The position numbers and the translations under genes are program-made. Below the pieces are notes generated by a model. The model saw only the letters and a list, made by a program, of their open reading frames with translations. It had not been told where the DNA came from and searched no databases. Shown here in pieces: positions 39,326 to 54,800 of a stretch of DNA of 64,000 bases. Within the stretch, counting starts at the first letter, position 1; every line of letters starts with the position of its first letter. The DNA is from Liolophura sinensis. Lineage: Eukaryota; Mollusca; Polyplacophora; Chitonida; Chitonidae. Location: positions 54,784,984 through 54,848,983 of the forward strand of contig NC_088300.1 of assembly GCF_032854445.1 (NCBI RefSeq), read 5' to 3'.

Positions 39326-42300
39326 ATGTAAGTGTTGTAAATAATCTTACTTGTTGGTATATGGGCCTATACTGAATCTGATTGTGGTATACTTGTTGTT
39401 TGGTCTGCCTATTTTTTAATTCAGTTGAAACGGTTTGCACAAATGGAAAAAAAAGAGATAAAATTGCATCTACAGGTCTGAATGTTTTCTTAAATTCAGA
39501 CGTGGAGCAAAGATCCTGCTTTGTTCTTTGACAACAATACGGCTCAGATGGATAATGCCCTTCCTCGGTGCACGTGACCAACAAACCCTTTACCAATGAG
39601 GTCGCTGTTTCGACTGTGGTGTTAGGTCAGGAAGATTGTTAGGGACCTGACGAAGGTCGGTTGATTATCTTAAGATATTAGTTCATAACTGGAGTACACA
39701 AGTATCAAATCAAAAAATTCCCCGTTACGTTACAGGCCTTTCCGCGATTTGTTTACTTTTACTTCCAAGATCTAGTCTCTCACACTCGTGAGACTATCGG
39801 GGATGTCGAATACGACTTACTCGCAGCAGGACAACATCCCAGTCTCCTTGGCAATTTGTTAGGGTTTAAACAATATACTGTGCAGCCAATCAATCAACCA
39901 AACAAATGTTACTCTCACTTGAGAGGTTTAATGAGGTTATCTTTTGTAATAAAGTGCTGTATATAATTCATCACTGCTCCACGGTGTGACGAATGGTTAC
40001 ATCAGACTTCGTTGTCACTGGCGTCTCGTTGTCGGCCTGGATGTATTGTCGTATTTACCCGTGACGTGATACATTATTGTCAAGTTGTTTGTAGTGTGAA
40101 CTTTCTAAATATACCTGTACATGTTTTTTTGGACGCTTGATACACACCAGTATAATACCTTGAGTGTTGTAACAATGTGGCAAGTATAGACACATTGTTA
40201 AAACTGAAAGTTTATGTATGACTTGGATTATAATGTTAAATCTATCAATGTGACAGAGGTGAAGGAGGGAAAACATTTTTAAGACAAGTCAGATTAATGG
40301 TTTCTAAACTGAATTGTTGTAATCTGACGCCTTCAGATTACAATTTTTAAAGTCTAACATTATATTACAAATTGCAAACAATCATTACGCGCCGTAATAT
40401 GTTGTCACTCACATTTTACATCCTTTAGCATGCTGCATTTTTAACACTTATAATGTTGACGTTTTAACATTTGCCTTTTAAGAGTATAGGAACATCTACT
40501 CCTTAAAGGAACTGAAACTTTCAAATTTTGTTTTGTGGAATACTTCTGAAAAAAAATAATAAATTGCTTGTATAATATACATATGTAACATTGTATTATA
40601 TTACATTTTGTATTTCATAAAGTGTTCAATTTCTAGCACATTACATAGAGTTAAGATAACATTATAATGTCTTCCACTCCTTTACTGCAGCCAACATTGT
40701 GTATTTTACATTATCAAAGTTATTTAGTTTTAAAGTGTATGGGCCTGAATCCAAGGCTACAAAAGGAACGTTAATTTTAGCGGGATGTCGCAGCTTTATA
40801 TGGGGACTTTTTGCGAAGAAGTTCACAACCCTCATCTGAAAATAGACAGGTTGACAACTTTTTTCACATATTTTTTTTTGAAAGCTATCATGCATCTTCT
40901 ATCAAAATGTTGTCTGTTTTAGTCATAATTTCTAACTGTTCCATATTTTTGAAAAAGTCCTATATTTGTACCTATTTCTTGGCTTGGTACATCTAATTGG
41001 AAGTAATGATAGTCTTGCCTAGTACTATGATTAATCACCAAAATTGTTTTATAGGGTTAGGTTCAACCTCTGCCAAACCAACAAAATAAAAGCCACATCA
41101 CAAATTAAAACACTTTTTGCTGGACGGGATGAGATATATGCCGGTGACAAAAGTACATGTATGCAAGGGCATATATATGACAGTAAAAACAAAATGAAAA
41201 AACATTACTGAAGAAAATATAATGATAAGTTGAGAAACCAGTTTTCTTTTCTTCTTTTTTAAAAGAAAAAAAGTATTATAATTTATGGGATCACAGACTT
41301 TGTGGGGAAAACATTCTGCAGTTTTGTCTGAAAACACCCACATTCACCACCACCCACAACCATCATTTTGAATTCTGTAGATATAATAGTTTTCTGGCTT
41401 AGTGGCTCTACATAATCAGGCTTATACCTTTATTTCCTGCATGCAGTCACATGACCACTACCAACTTTAGTTTCAACTCTGTGTGTGTCCTTACGTGTCA
41501 ATTCGGAAACCTTTTGCCCGGGCATATCCATGCCCAGACATGTTCGTAGGGGTTGTTTTCTATATCAACAGTTAACTTCTGAAGCTATGATGATATGTTA
41601 AGGATTGTTCCCATAATTGGGTATATAAGAGCAATCCAGAGGATATTAAAAACTAATCCTCCATGTAAGATTAGGAACCATACAAAAATAGCATTATATA
41701 AGAAAAGACGAGGTTGGTGTTTTAAATGTTAACGTGCTGTAATCCTAGTAAGATGGGATAATCTGATTTCTGTCGGATTTATTATACTGGCCATATGGTT
41801 TACAATGCCCGTTCATGTCAGTACATGTTTATAATTCTCATCTGGGTCCTTTAATACATAAACCCGACCAATATTTTATTACACATTCTCGAGCACGGCC
41901 TAAAATGCTGTTCACATAAATTAATTTTAAATTTGATTCTCTGGAGCTTCGACTTCGTCGAGGGAGCTGTGCCTCCAGCCTTAATCAACTGTTAGCACTC
42001 TACGACTGTATCTGTGTCTAAATAGGGTGTTCAATAATTTCTAAGTAAGTGTATAGAATATAAGCGTCATGTCCGACATTCGTATACAATTCGTAGTCCG
42101 TAAAGGGCGTTCCAAGTCGATGATCGCAAGATCCATTTCCAAAACAACGTTTAACACTAGCTCCCAAAGACAAAGGTATGTAACAAATTATACAAATAGG
42201 AAATAAAGCCGGTAACACACAAGAGAGAAGCGGTCATCAGTTTTCAATGATGCCGGGCAGACAGTGCATATTCCAGGCCTGAATTCCATATCAAAGTTCA

Positions 42301-42765
42301 AATTCGTTGTCCATGAATGAGTTCAAGGTCAAATAACAATTAAACGTCTGGATAACACGGCGTTCTCATTGGCCGGAACCCAGAAACTCTGCCGTCTGTA
42401 CCAGGCTATAGCTAGTGATTAGAGCCTACAGCAGACGTCGTATAGCCCTTGCGAGCTCGTCATATCGCACAAACTCGGCCGTGACAAATCAGCAATGCGG
42501 GACAGTCGAGCAGGGGATGTATGTACAGCCGTGGGAGCATTGTGGTCTGTTGTGTGTTCTGGCCTCTATTGATATAACCAGGGATCGTCAACACAGACAA
42601 ACAGCTCAGTTGTACGCAGGTCGTAAGGGATCGTTACGTGTGGGTCTCTCAGTCCTACCTGAGACCTAGAACAGGCTGGCCAGAGTGAGCAGCAGGACAA
42701 TGATGTACCGTCACTTACGGGCATGAGAGAATTGTGAGGGCGGTTTTTCGTCGAGAGACGTCAAC

Positions 42766-42862
42766 ATGAGGCCACCTTCTCTCAGGTCTGTGTTAGGACT
42801 TGTGGCCGGCGTCTTTCTCTTTCTTCAGGTTGGTCTGATTATGAGGAACGGTTGTGATGTGG
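42766..42862 (+). CDS. MGAT4: MGAT4-like exon 1 (signal anchor)
   Basis: 97 nt. MRPPSLRSVL followed by GLVAGVFLFLQVGLIM, a type II signal anchor as in Golgi transferases. ATG in good context (AACATGA). Donor G then GTAAGT, phase 1. The assignment to the distant catalytic exon rests on phase and protein architecture. Confidence 0.75.
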
Positions 42863-45800
42863 GTAAGTACACTATTCTATACCTTGGCGAAACCCAAGAC
42901 CGCTGTGACCATTCCAGCTGATAACTCCAGATCACGGTTGACGAGATCGATATCGAGTTAGTTACGAACGCGAAAGGCCATGTTTGCCAGATTCCTGTTG
43001 CCATGGATACGACATATAGTTTTGGTCAGCAGTCAAGGGTGTAATGACAAAGTGGTATATCGGAATCCGTGCAGTATCGCGTGACCAATGTGATATACCA
43101 GGGCTGCACAGTGCTTGAAACTCCTTGAAAGTGCTTGAAAAACACAATTTCATTTTCAATTACTTGAAAGTGCTTAAAAAAGACAAATACTCCTGGAAAC
43201 TCCTTGAAAATCTAAGTTTGTGCCGAACTTAAATATTGTCTACTGACCGCTGAGTCTGTACATCGGGAGCTCGCTGATAATTCTCCCACATTCAGCGCTT
43301 CCGCTGGCGCTCGCCATTGTCGCTAATTTTGAACAATTTTTTGAAATAAAATTTTCAAATTTTGCGATAAAATTTGAAAAACTGCGAATGTTTTTGGACA
43401 AATTTATTTACTTAAGAAAAATACAAACGTTATACAAAATCTACCACGAGAGTTTTCTGGGGGTTTTAGCAGATTTTCGCAATTTTTCTGATGAAAGTAA
43501 TCCACTTACTGTACTTTCATTTCAAACGGCCTCATCTCGGCGAAACATCAACAACAACACAGTGGTATGGCGATTACTTGACAGAAATCTACAATGGGGG
43601 TTCGGCATTGTTGCAAATTGACTTACATTAAATAACGCTTAAAATTATTTTTGTGAAATAACGAATGAGAATGGTGGCATTTTGGGGCATGCCTTTCATC
43701 GACAATTGTAAAAAAAAAAAAAAGGGGAAATTATCAAGGAAATAAATCAAGGCACAGTTATACCAGTAAATGAAGTTACCTCCCATGAAAAATTTAAACT
43801 TTTCCACTTAATAAACTATTTTTTTTGGATCCAAAGTAAATTAAATATTTCAGAATATGTGCCGTTACATAAATGTGTACGCCGTCTGGTTTTCTCTTGT
43901 TATGCTGTGTTACTCCAGTGTACTGATCATAATGTTGCATTTAAATAAACTGAATTTACAAATTTATTTTGTAACAAATTTTTCTGATAGAGGAAATTAC
44001 ATTTTACTAGGATCCTACAGATAGGTTGAAAAAAGGATTGATTTTTTTTTTCTAAACACAAGAACATGCTGCCAAGCAGTGGTTCATTATTTTGAGGGCA
44101 ATTGTTCTAAATGTAACGTTTGATAAACTCCAGATATAGCTGGAAGAGACCAAACTGTTTCTAGCAGCTACACCAAGGCAGATAAAAAGGAATTACAGAA
44201 GAAAACCAGCAAGAGTCATGGCCTCAAAGGAAGTATGGCTAAAGAAAAATAGTATTTACTACAAAATCTGATGAGTGGCTAAAGTGACTTACTTAAAAAA
44301 ATACTGACCCAGAGGAAGCCCTGCACAGTGGTATATGGCGTTCATTTTTTTACTGAGCCAAGGCTGGGTCATAGAATGTGTCGCATTACAGAGGTGAAGG
44401 GCAGATATTTCCTACAAAGGCAAGCGTACTATTCAATATGCATGCATGCAAATTAAAGTATCTATAATTCAGACTTAAAATATAGTCTATAATTTGCACC
44501 ATGGTATGTTTAAACTAACCTTGAAAATGACAAAAAACTCGTGGAAAACTCCTTGAATTCCATTTTCACATACCTGTACGAACCGTGTATACTGTCTGTG
44601 TCAACTTAATATATATTGTATATAATGCATACATGCATGTACAGCCAAACATGCTGGCTGAAATACTATCTACTGTATTAACTATTGTTAGCATCGAATG
44701 GCAAGCAAGCAAAATCTTGTTACATTAACCTTGAGCAACATTCATCTACACATTAAAGTATTACTGGAGAATTTCAAATATGATAAGTATAGCGGCAGTG
44801 GTTTATGGGCCCTTGGTTAAGGTGATTGGCCTTCAGAGAACATGTCACAGTGACAAGACATTTCATTTGTCCTCATTTATTCAAGTCACACATCCTTTTG
44901 TTTGTGGACAGTGTATGTGGCCTTTGGTATTTCGTGAAACTGGTTTCCAGAAACACTTTCTTTCCAGCAACATGTCATGAAAAACCTTGTTGTACACTTA
45001 CTAGTTTAAAACAAAAAAAAAAAAAAAAACAACTCTAGGCCAAATGTATCAATAAATCATCTCAAAGAAGTGTACTATTTGTTTTTGTGATTTCGCATAA
45101 CTGAAAACCAAAAGTGTCGCCATGTTATCAGGATCGAGTGTAGTTTCTATAGCCTGAAAACGCAGATGTTTCTGTTGACGTCACGACGTTCACTATGGCA
45201 TCATCTAGAGAAATAAATTCCATTGTGAACCTTACACATTAAACCTCTACTTCCTTTATAGGATTATAGGTGGAAACAGAAACCAGGAAACTTACATTGC
45301 ACAGGTACAGTGCTTGCGACAAGCAGAGTACACATACACAATCTATGTGACAAGTGCTGAACTAATGGTCTTCGATAGGCCACAGTTCTCACATGGGCAC
45401 TGGGATCAAGTGATGTCACTCTCTGTGATGTTACTTGAGATGCATTGTCTTTGAAGCATTGTCCTATACATTATGTTTTCATCTTTCATGTAGATTTGTA
45501 AGTGAACAAATGAGTTTTCTGGACAGGTGACATGTTGAGAAGGGGCAGCCTCTCCTATAAGTTGTATAGTGGTAATTAGTAGCGTATTACTCATGCAAGG
45601 GAAAAATAATCAATTCAACTTCCAACCGAGTTGCCATTGCGCGGGAAAAAGCACCCATTGTTTTGAGCATGCTGTTCATTTTTCAATGTCTGATTCCAAT
45701 CATGCTCCAGTACAAAGGGCTGTGCGGACAGCTACATTCTTTATATCCACGTGAAGAGTTAGTGACATGGATGTAGAGAATATGGGTTCAGATTCAGAAA

Positions 45801-48800
45801 ATGAATTTAATCTCTGTCTTTGAAAAATGGGATGTCTACTCCCAGTAGAATTCTACTTAAAGATTATGACCTTTTGTCTTAAAACTAAGAAAAAATTTAA
45901 AACAAGAACAACCATAATTGCATTTCTAATATAGCCTGACATTAATTACAAGGCTTGATATGCTGACTGACAAGACAAAGTAGATCATCTGAGAGTCTTG
46001 TATTACACCTCTGACAGCCTAGCTGCTGCCAGACCTGCTTATATCCCCTAGGGCGTCAATTATAATCAATTACATGTAGTTTGTTCTGAAGTGTGTGCTT
46101 TACAAAACTGCACAGGTGTGAATTAACAGAAGGGAAAGTTAAACTTCATTATTTTAAGTTATTTCAATTTGAAAAAACTGGTCTGTTGTATATTTCTTCG
46201 GGCGATATACTCGTGCATGATCTTGGGGACCAGTTAAATTGTTAACTGCACAATAATGTTCATCATCTTCCTTGAAAATAGTAGATATAAATAACTTTAA
46301 CAATAGCCGGTATGACTGATTTTTATTGATTAGGTCTTGGTCGACAGGTCGAGACTTTTGTTTGGAGTTTTGCTGTTTTCGTTGGCACATGACCCATCAA
46401 CGCTGATGTGATGTAAACCACCAAGGCAGTCAAATCAAAACCAGACTGATTTCTGGTTTTGTTGAAATTTGGGATCATATATTAGAATTTAAACTTTAAG
46501 TCAGTCAGCGTTACTTCACAAAAACAAACAAAAAAAAAAAAACATTTCATGCTATTTAAATACAGTTAAAGCAGTGTGACAAGGTCTACTGCCTTAAAAT
46601 TACAATATTGATACAATATTTCGAACTGCCAAGAGCAAGCTTATAGAGACCTCATCTCTGCTAGAACTAGAGCTAAACCTGTGTAGTGGAAACGCCTGGA
46701 ATAAACTTTTTACGTGGATCGCATCTGTTAGGCTTCTGTCAATTGCTTCTGCTTGCATGCTTTTTTTTTTTTTAGATATGTGCAGTGCATAAATTCACGA
46801 TCAGTAAATTAACCGAAACGTGACAGTTTTGGATGACAGATGGGACTTCTACATATTTTATATTATTTTACTCGGATTGTTCTATTTGATCGCTCACCAT
46901 AGTGTTTGACATAAAACCTCAAACCCCAGTGTCTTCACTGAAGTGTTAAATGCAAGCACTTGCCATTTCTGGGTTTCACCTGAATATTTCTGTTGAGTAA
47001 TTACTGGCAGTACTGTACATGCTTTCACTAGCACCTGTAGTATCCCTCATGAGAAGTTTGAAAGTACAGTTGGAGTACAATAGCAATGTAGAAAATTGAG
47101 GTTTCTGTCTGTTTTTCCATGCATATACCAGTTCTCCATTTCACAAAATTCAGCTGTTTACCTATTGTATGATAAAGTCTTCAGCCATTTGGTGTTTTCA
47201 TTTTTAGTGGCACTGGAGGGGAATGGGGATGAATGGGGCAGGGGTGGTGGAATGGCTTTGACCAATGTACAAGGGGGCAAATTAAAATTAAATGTAAAAT
47301 AATCGAGAATTATCGATAAATATTTTCAATATCGGTAAATACATATGGTAATTTGTATTGATATCGATAATTTGGTTATATCACTAATTTTTGATTGATT
47401 TGTTAAGTTTCTCTATCTCTCGCTGTTTTGGCTGCATCTTTTAGTTAAGAAGTTTGTCAAGTATCTGGCAAAGGTCGTTAGTTTTCATCGGACCATACAG
47501 TTTCTTTCATCCATAACCATTCAGAACAAAAGTTTATTGATAGGCATAACACGCAGGTCAGACAAAAATGGCTGTGGCCATTTAGGTATGTAGTTTGTAT
47601 TATTTGTTGTCGTTTCATTTCAGGTATGCAAGTGTAAGGGGTTCAGCATTACAGTGCTTATATATTAGCAGTAACTTAGCGATTTGGTCACGTTATCCGC
47701 AACAAACATTTTTTAAATCATGGAAATCACTGGGAATGCAACCATTTTGTATCATGCAGCTAATGACAACACTAAATTTTTTTTGTGAAAAAAAAAACAT
47801 AATTTGACTGGTATTTTATGAACTAGGTATGATGCTTCACAATAACCATACTCAAGGTGGGTTTACATACTCAAATATATGAAACCTTACGAAGATACTA
47901 AAACACACCTTGGCAGGACACTCTAAAACTGGAAATCGGTGATTCATTCACCATCTCCGCTTTGCTTCCAAACCCCCAAAACAGGACAAGGAACAGGAAC
48001 AATTCGAACTCTCACAGGAGGCAGGTGCGGTGACTCCAGCTGCCTTGATGGCCTTGTGAACAGCAGCGACAGTAGCCATTAAAGTGTCTGGAGACACTTG
48101 TGAATATTCTGCTGATTGAAGTGAATTATTAGACAATTTTGTATGCAGGGTTTGCAGTGCAATAAATGAACATTTTGGAGCTTTGGGAACATGAAAGAAA
48201 TGACAACCATAGACCAAAGATATATGCATATTTTATGCATCGATAAAGTATCCAACATCATGTTCAAAAAGCAAAGCATTTTATTTTATTTTATTTTATG
48301 AATTTGCATAACCAAAATATTGCAGTTTGAAGTAAGTTATCAGTTTTAACCAGACAGGCGCCAGTTATTTTTTATTGCCTGAGGACGCGGCTGTTTCCAC
48401 TAATGTCACCCTAGCCCTGTTTTGACTGTTAACCTTATGTGTGTGGGGTACGAGTGACACAACATTGTGTTTCCGGTTGCCTGAACCTTACATGGTTTCG
48501 TAAGACTTGCAGATTAAAAGGTGATTTACAGATCTACCAGGTTTAATTTGCACGAGCAGAATTACTGTGGCCGTTTTAGGTCTATTTCCACCCCTCTTCG
48601 AAATAACTGCGGTCAAATTACGTCTTGTATTTTCTTTTTAAGTGCTTTACTTTAATATGCTATGAGTAGTATCTGTGAAACTCATTGGTTAACATTTAGG
48701 ATATTGTGGGAATAAATATATATTCACAGCATTTCATGTGAAGTGATACTTCTAAAAAACACTTTAAGAAGCACCTAAGACCCTTAAAATGACACTTGTG

Positions 48801-51800
48801 AAGCTAACATTGTGGTTCTTACATGTGCACAATACATAGATATTGAGATTATAACTATAAACCGTGTAGCAAGAGAGATGTACCCTCATTGCATGTACCC
48901 TCATTTCAGAAGCTGAGAAAAAGGAAACAGGCCATTGCAATACTGTTTTAAACTCTTCCGAAATGCACACTGAGTTCCAGTATATTGCATGGTAACATAT
49001 AATTTCAAAGATTAGGTTCAAGAGCATCAGAAAATAATAGTTTAGCAGAGTGGCTACATGAACCCTGTCAGCCCACTGGCTATGATAGACGAATGATAAA
49101 TGAGTTTACGTTCTCGACATAAGCCCAACTGTTTTGGCAATATAGGTCAAGAGGTTTGTCAGGTAACTGCATGGCGAAGGTCACTAGTTCATTCCGGTCA
49201 CTCCGCTTTTCTCCGCCCATAAATCTTGTAGCCGTAATAAAAGTAAAAAAATGTGTACATGAGGTGTTAAACACAAACTGACTAAATAAATAATGACAAA
49301 TCCAACTGTGCCTTCCGTCCAAGAACCGTCATATTGAAAATAGTGAAGGAGGAAGAACGGACCTGTAACATCAATCGTCGGACTCAAGTTGTAAAGCTGT
49401 GGGTGTTCCATCTGGAGCTAAAACTGTAAGAGCGAGTCAGGACTGATTGGCTTATGTATCTACAGCATATATGGCCATATGTATTCATATGAAAACTATC
49501 CCTTTGGTATACTTGTTGATGGTATACATCTAGTCCAGATGTATAGCATTATACCCGCACTATGTATATACATACTGTATTTGCAGTTAACTTTTGTAAT
49601 GTTTTATATCAAACTGATTTATGGGATGAATAGATCTTTTTTCGAAGTTACATGCACATGGAAGAGCGATCCCTGAGACCCTCTGACCCTGACCTCTGAC
49701 TCTTTAAAACATTGAATGAGCGCCTATAAGGGTCGAAAATCTTGCACTCAGTAACATCTGTTCACTTACTCGTCATGCACCGAGCTTTTGGTCTCAAGAC
49801 GGCACCGCTGGCATGCCATTAAAATGGAATGTCGCCTTAACTTTCCTGTAGATAAAGGAATAAATAAATTTCAAAGGCTGTATTGAATTTAGAAAGAATC
49901 AAACTAAGATACATGGCACCTTATTCGGCGTATTCATGTGCATTCATGCAAGGCGTATTCGGTGAATTATTTCACTTTATGATTATAGGCCATTCATCGT
50001 ACTGATCGAGTTAAGATCCTGCTTGGTTGACACGTAGACCCAAGTATCTCGTAAAGTGAGGGAAAGTTTCAATATGTATTCTGCTTGTACTGTGTGACGT
50101 GCGTATTGTGTGACGAAGCCTCGCAGTTCTATATACTGTATAGGCGTATACTATGTGATGTGACAGTGTGCACACTTCCATATCTGTATGTATATACTAT
50201 ATACCATTGCTTAGTCACACCTCGCTATGGAATTTCCAGTCTTATACCAGTATACTCGTATCACGTTACAACACGAATTATGAGGACTAGTTCAACTGTA
50301 GGACGACGGGGCCCGGTTAGAATTGCTGATGTGCGTAATGAAACATGAGCTTACAGACAGTGCTCGTTCCCTATCTTGTTTCTGTATTAGCTGACAGACG
50401 TCGTCATCGTAAATGTAATATCAAGTTTATCTAGCTACGCTTAACGTAGGTTAGAATACAAAAAAAACGACGCTTTTTTTCAGATTCGGACGGGCTGCAG
50501 GTCTGCACACCGTTTTAGGGATAAGTTGTCAACAGGTTTTTTCAAAATAAAACAGATCTCCTGAAAACAAGCGTGCGGACCAGTGTAACGAAAGCTGCAC
50601 TTTGTTCATCACATTAAAATAAATTTTCAGTAATTTTTGTCACATGAAGCAAAACTAAAGCGTGTCCGCCAGAAAACTTCACACTGTCTGCTATGATTAT
50701 TTTCGTCTGTTCTTCAAAAAGGGCTGGCTGGACAAATGTAAATGTTGGCTTATGGCACATATATGTCTGTATATCAAAGTCCGATATCTGATAACAGACC
50801 GGCAATGATACAACCGTCTCTAGATGTAAGAATATGTAAATAGTTCTCACCGACAATTTTTCATAACCATCACGAACACCGTTGTCCTTCATGGCAGTAA
50901 AGGTGCTGCGTGCTACGTTTTAGGTGCTACTTACTCAAGTTATTCACTTTATGCTGTTCTCTACCTAGTCGCGTGCATGTGAACAAGAACGATGTGATCA
51001 TGTCTGCCATTTTCACTGACTTGCTTAACATTATTTCTCGCTTCAGATGTATTTTCTCGTGTCAGAGGCTCGGCAAGTAACTGTTCGTCCCTGGACAGCT
51101 ACTCAAAGGGTAGGACTTGTTTTCATCAGTGATGGTTATTCTGTTTTGTGTTTACTCGCCTTAGTGTCCTGTTTTTTGGCTGTCAGGCTGGAAGACTGCA
51201 TGATCTTCACGTAATCACTTCTTGGATGGCACCCATTTATTTTAATATTTTTTGTTTTGATCATTGGTTATGGTTTTTTCGTTTTTCAGCATTATCAAAT
51301 TAATCCTTAGTTGGCATTAACTTAAACACATAGCTATTCCCACTGACATTCAGCATGCCGTGTAGCCTGTAGAATTGTCAGGATTTTACTCTTGCAAATA
51401 GATAAAACTGCACAGTGAAGATATCACACGATTCGTATCGAAGGTAAAAAAAGCAGTAACCTTGGAAGCTTGCTTACATTTGCCGCAACAGCCCGTGTAG
51501 ACAGGACAGAAACCTTTTAAGCTTTTATGTAAGAGAGTGTAAAAAATCTTTTTATGGAGACACATGATTTAATTGAGGATAGATCTCTTCCATTTCCCCC
51601 AGTTTAGCTTTCATAAATACAGACCTCCACTCTTCCATTTGCTAACCTGGAACTCAGTCTTTTCGAATCAGCTGTCCTCAACACGCCAAAGCTGTGCGTT
51701 ATATACAAAAACATGTTTCCTTTAATGTTACCTCTGTCAGTAGCCCTGATTGCAGATCACCTAGTCATTCGTGAATAATAAAAACTATAACGTCACAGTT

Positions 51801-54800
51801 AACGCAAATGTACCTGCCGATTGGCAGCTTGTTTGGACTCTTTATTTTAATAATGAACAGCAGAAACTAGAAAGAATTGTTATGAAAAAAGTAGATGATC
51901 TTAACCTTGATGTTAAATTAGCAGCCGAGTCTATAGCAACGGAATCACCAGATCAGATAATGGTGGTTTGCGAAGTTCGAATGCTAGTGGACTGGATCGT
52001 CAGTTACGTCTGTGTTAATAGAGAACTCGTAAAACTCCTACCCGTCTGTATCAAGGCGATCCAAAGCTGTGAACTCATTTGTACTTTCCTTTAGTACGTC
52101 AAAATGAGACCTAACAGAAGTACACATTAGGACATTAGCAGTACACACGCACTGCAACGTGACAGCAGAAAACGATGTATTCTTCCATCATTTGGACCTT
52201 CTGTGTGGCTTGTCCTCAAGTCTCCCATTGTGACATGATCATTATTTATGTGAATTCAGAAATGATTTAAGATCACTGGTTAAGGAAACTGTTTTTTTTT
52301 TTTACAACGTTAACACTTCAGAACGTAGTTCTAGGTTAACGAATGTAACGGTTCGGAGCGGTTAATGTGGAAGCTAAGCTTGAAACAGTGTCAGCCGATC
52401 TCAGAGCTAGGTTGAGATATTATAAAACTCTATTGTATAGTCACAAATCTCTCTTAAACTACTTTACCCCCTTTAAAGAGATGAGAACCCGTATACACGT
52501 TTTTCAAGTATATGACGCATAATCTCTATACCCCACATATGTATGACTTGGGTCTTTGTTTACAAGCCATGCTTCGAGCCCAGATGTTGGGTACATATAG
52601 ACAGACACTTGTGGCCTAGATGCATTGTGTCTAAGATATTCAGTTGGTTCACGACGTTTACTCCATAGTCGCACTTGCTGAAAAAGTTCTAACTTCGTTA
52701 GAATGCGTTCTAACGCGCCCATGTCAGTAATACAAAGCTGCGGTGTGTGCCAGAGGACAGGGAGGGTTGACATATCCTTCTTATACTTACAGTAGCTTAA
52801 TTGAAATAACTACTGTATAAACATACCACTTTTATCGCATAGCAAAAGCAGTGTGTTAACTGATTATCGTTTTTATCCCTTGGTGGGGTCAAATGTAGAC
52901 TATGTATGATTAACACAGTCAGTTCTCTGAGGTGTGACTTTTTTGTGACTGTTGAGAAGTTGTAATAGTCACATCTCACCCTAATTCTTCTAATTTTCGG
53001 TACACCTGGTCTGCTCTCTAAAGCGAATATACGTATAATTGTAGCAGGAATATTTACGTCTTTTCACATGGTTATATCGTCTAAACAACATTTTCATATC
53101 TTTACTCCTTCAAATAAAAACCGGAAGAGAAATCTATTTTACAAGTAATATCTGTTCAAAAAATTGGAATAATTAGGGTAGATAATCCATACAGATGTGC
53201 TCGTCAACACCATGGCTTACTTTTTGTCCATTACTTTCACCGTGTTGCATGTGGAACAAATTGGCTTTTGCATGCATTCGTGCGAGGAAAAACGGACTAA
53301 CGTATTCGACCTTAAATTCACTGTGTCCCTGACAGAGTCAGTTTGTGTATAGAAATCATTAACAATAAAGAAAACTATTTATTATGTTACTTACCGAATG
53401 TATGTCGAATGTAAGGCCGTTCTCTTGGTTACCTACGTATATGTTTAGCGCTACTTAAAGACGACACGGTTGAGAGAGTATCAGGAAGTGTCTACAGCCC
53501 CCAACCGATATGCTAGCGGCTATTAGGTAGTCAGAATGCCAGTAGACTATACAGGAGAAGGGAAGAAAGACGTCGAAAAAAAAAAAAAGAAAAAAAAAAA
53601 CCGAAATGAAAAGCACCAGACATGGCACTTGGTTTTTGCGGCGTTTGTTTTGACTGGTTGTTAACCAGCTTAATTGAAAACTGCATTATTATCAGATTAG
53701 GCATTTGACATTTTGTCAGTTTCATTGCATGCGCATGCATTGCATTGTGACGTGGAGCTATGGAATGCTGATTTAACGCTCAGCATGATACATGTACATC
53801 TATGGCATTTAAGACATAGAAGGATCGATGTTGATAAACGGGCATTATCTACCGTTTTCAAAGTATGTAGTAGACAGGTGATTTGACCTGAATGCATATA
53901 TAAATGTATTCTCGGACTTAGTTCTCTTTCTTTCGTTATGATTATAGAATAATGATGCGTAGTACATACATGTACTAATAACGTGGCTGTCGATCAGTAC
54001 TCAAGGAGTCAAGCTGTACACGTGAATAGCATTACTTGATCTGCTTTGCAGTTGAATTTAACCTAAGAGAAAGGAAAAAGACTTTCGCCAAGAGAAATTA
54101 AACTGTAGTGAACTTATGATGAAATTCTGGTTTAATATATTGGAGTATGATTGTTTAGCTGGTATAGGTCGTAGATGCTCAGTTGTTCCCCTTATCGCAC
54201 ATCTTTAAAACGAGTGCATGCCATTTTCCGCTTGTTTGCATTCTCGTTAAGATCTGTCTTACTTCGTCAGTAACAATAAAGGTACTTGACAGATATACTA
54301 TCATATATCATATAACACTTTCAAGTAAAAATGATACCTTTTATCCGTCTTTTTTTTTTATCAAATCTGAATATCTTTAATCAGACATGTTAAGAGAGTT
54401 GTCTTCATTTTAACCAATTTGTCTGGTGTATGTCGTTAACACGGGTTGAGAAAGTTTGTATGCAACATTAAATTTACAAGCTGTGCCCTATCTTCCCTGG
54501 GGTGACTTGTTTAATGATGGTTAAACAGCTTGATAAGAGTACATGACATCTTAGCATCCTTTATACTTTCAATAATTGCCCTGAAGATAACAGTTATCGT
54601 CGAAACGGCTTCATGGTATGTTCCCTTGAGATTTGTATCGAAAGGTAACTGGCGCTGTATCTATATTATGTTTCTGGTTTTATGGGATTGGTCCACCTAA
54701 TGATAGATATATATTCATGGTGCTTCTCAGTGAACGGACTTAAATGAAGGTAAACCATCAGTGTCCTATCACAGTGTTGCGCTGTTTATAAGCATGGTGT

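Larger units (their letters stand above)
42863..51046 (+). other. MGAT4-like intron 1
   Basis: 8.2 kb. Holds a hAT-like element (43099-44587), A-rich runs near 45010-45030 and 46530, a family 3 SINE (49140-49290), and an RFX-like word at 42997. No further exon recognised; a small alternative first exon cannot be excluded. Confidence 0.6.
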
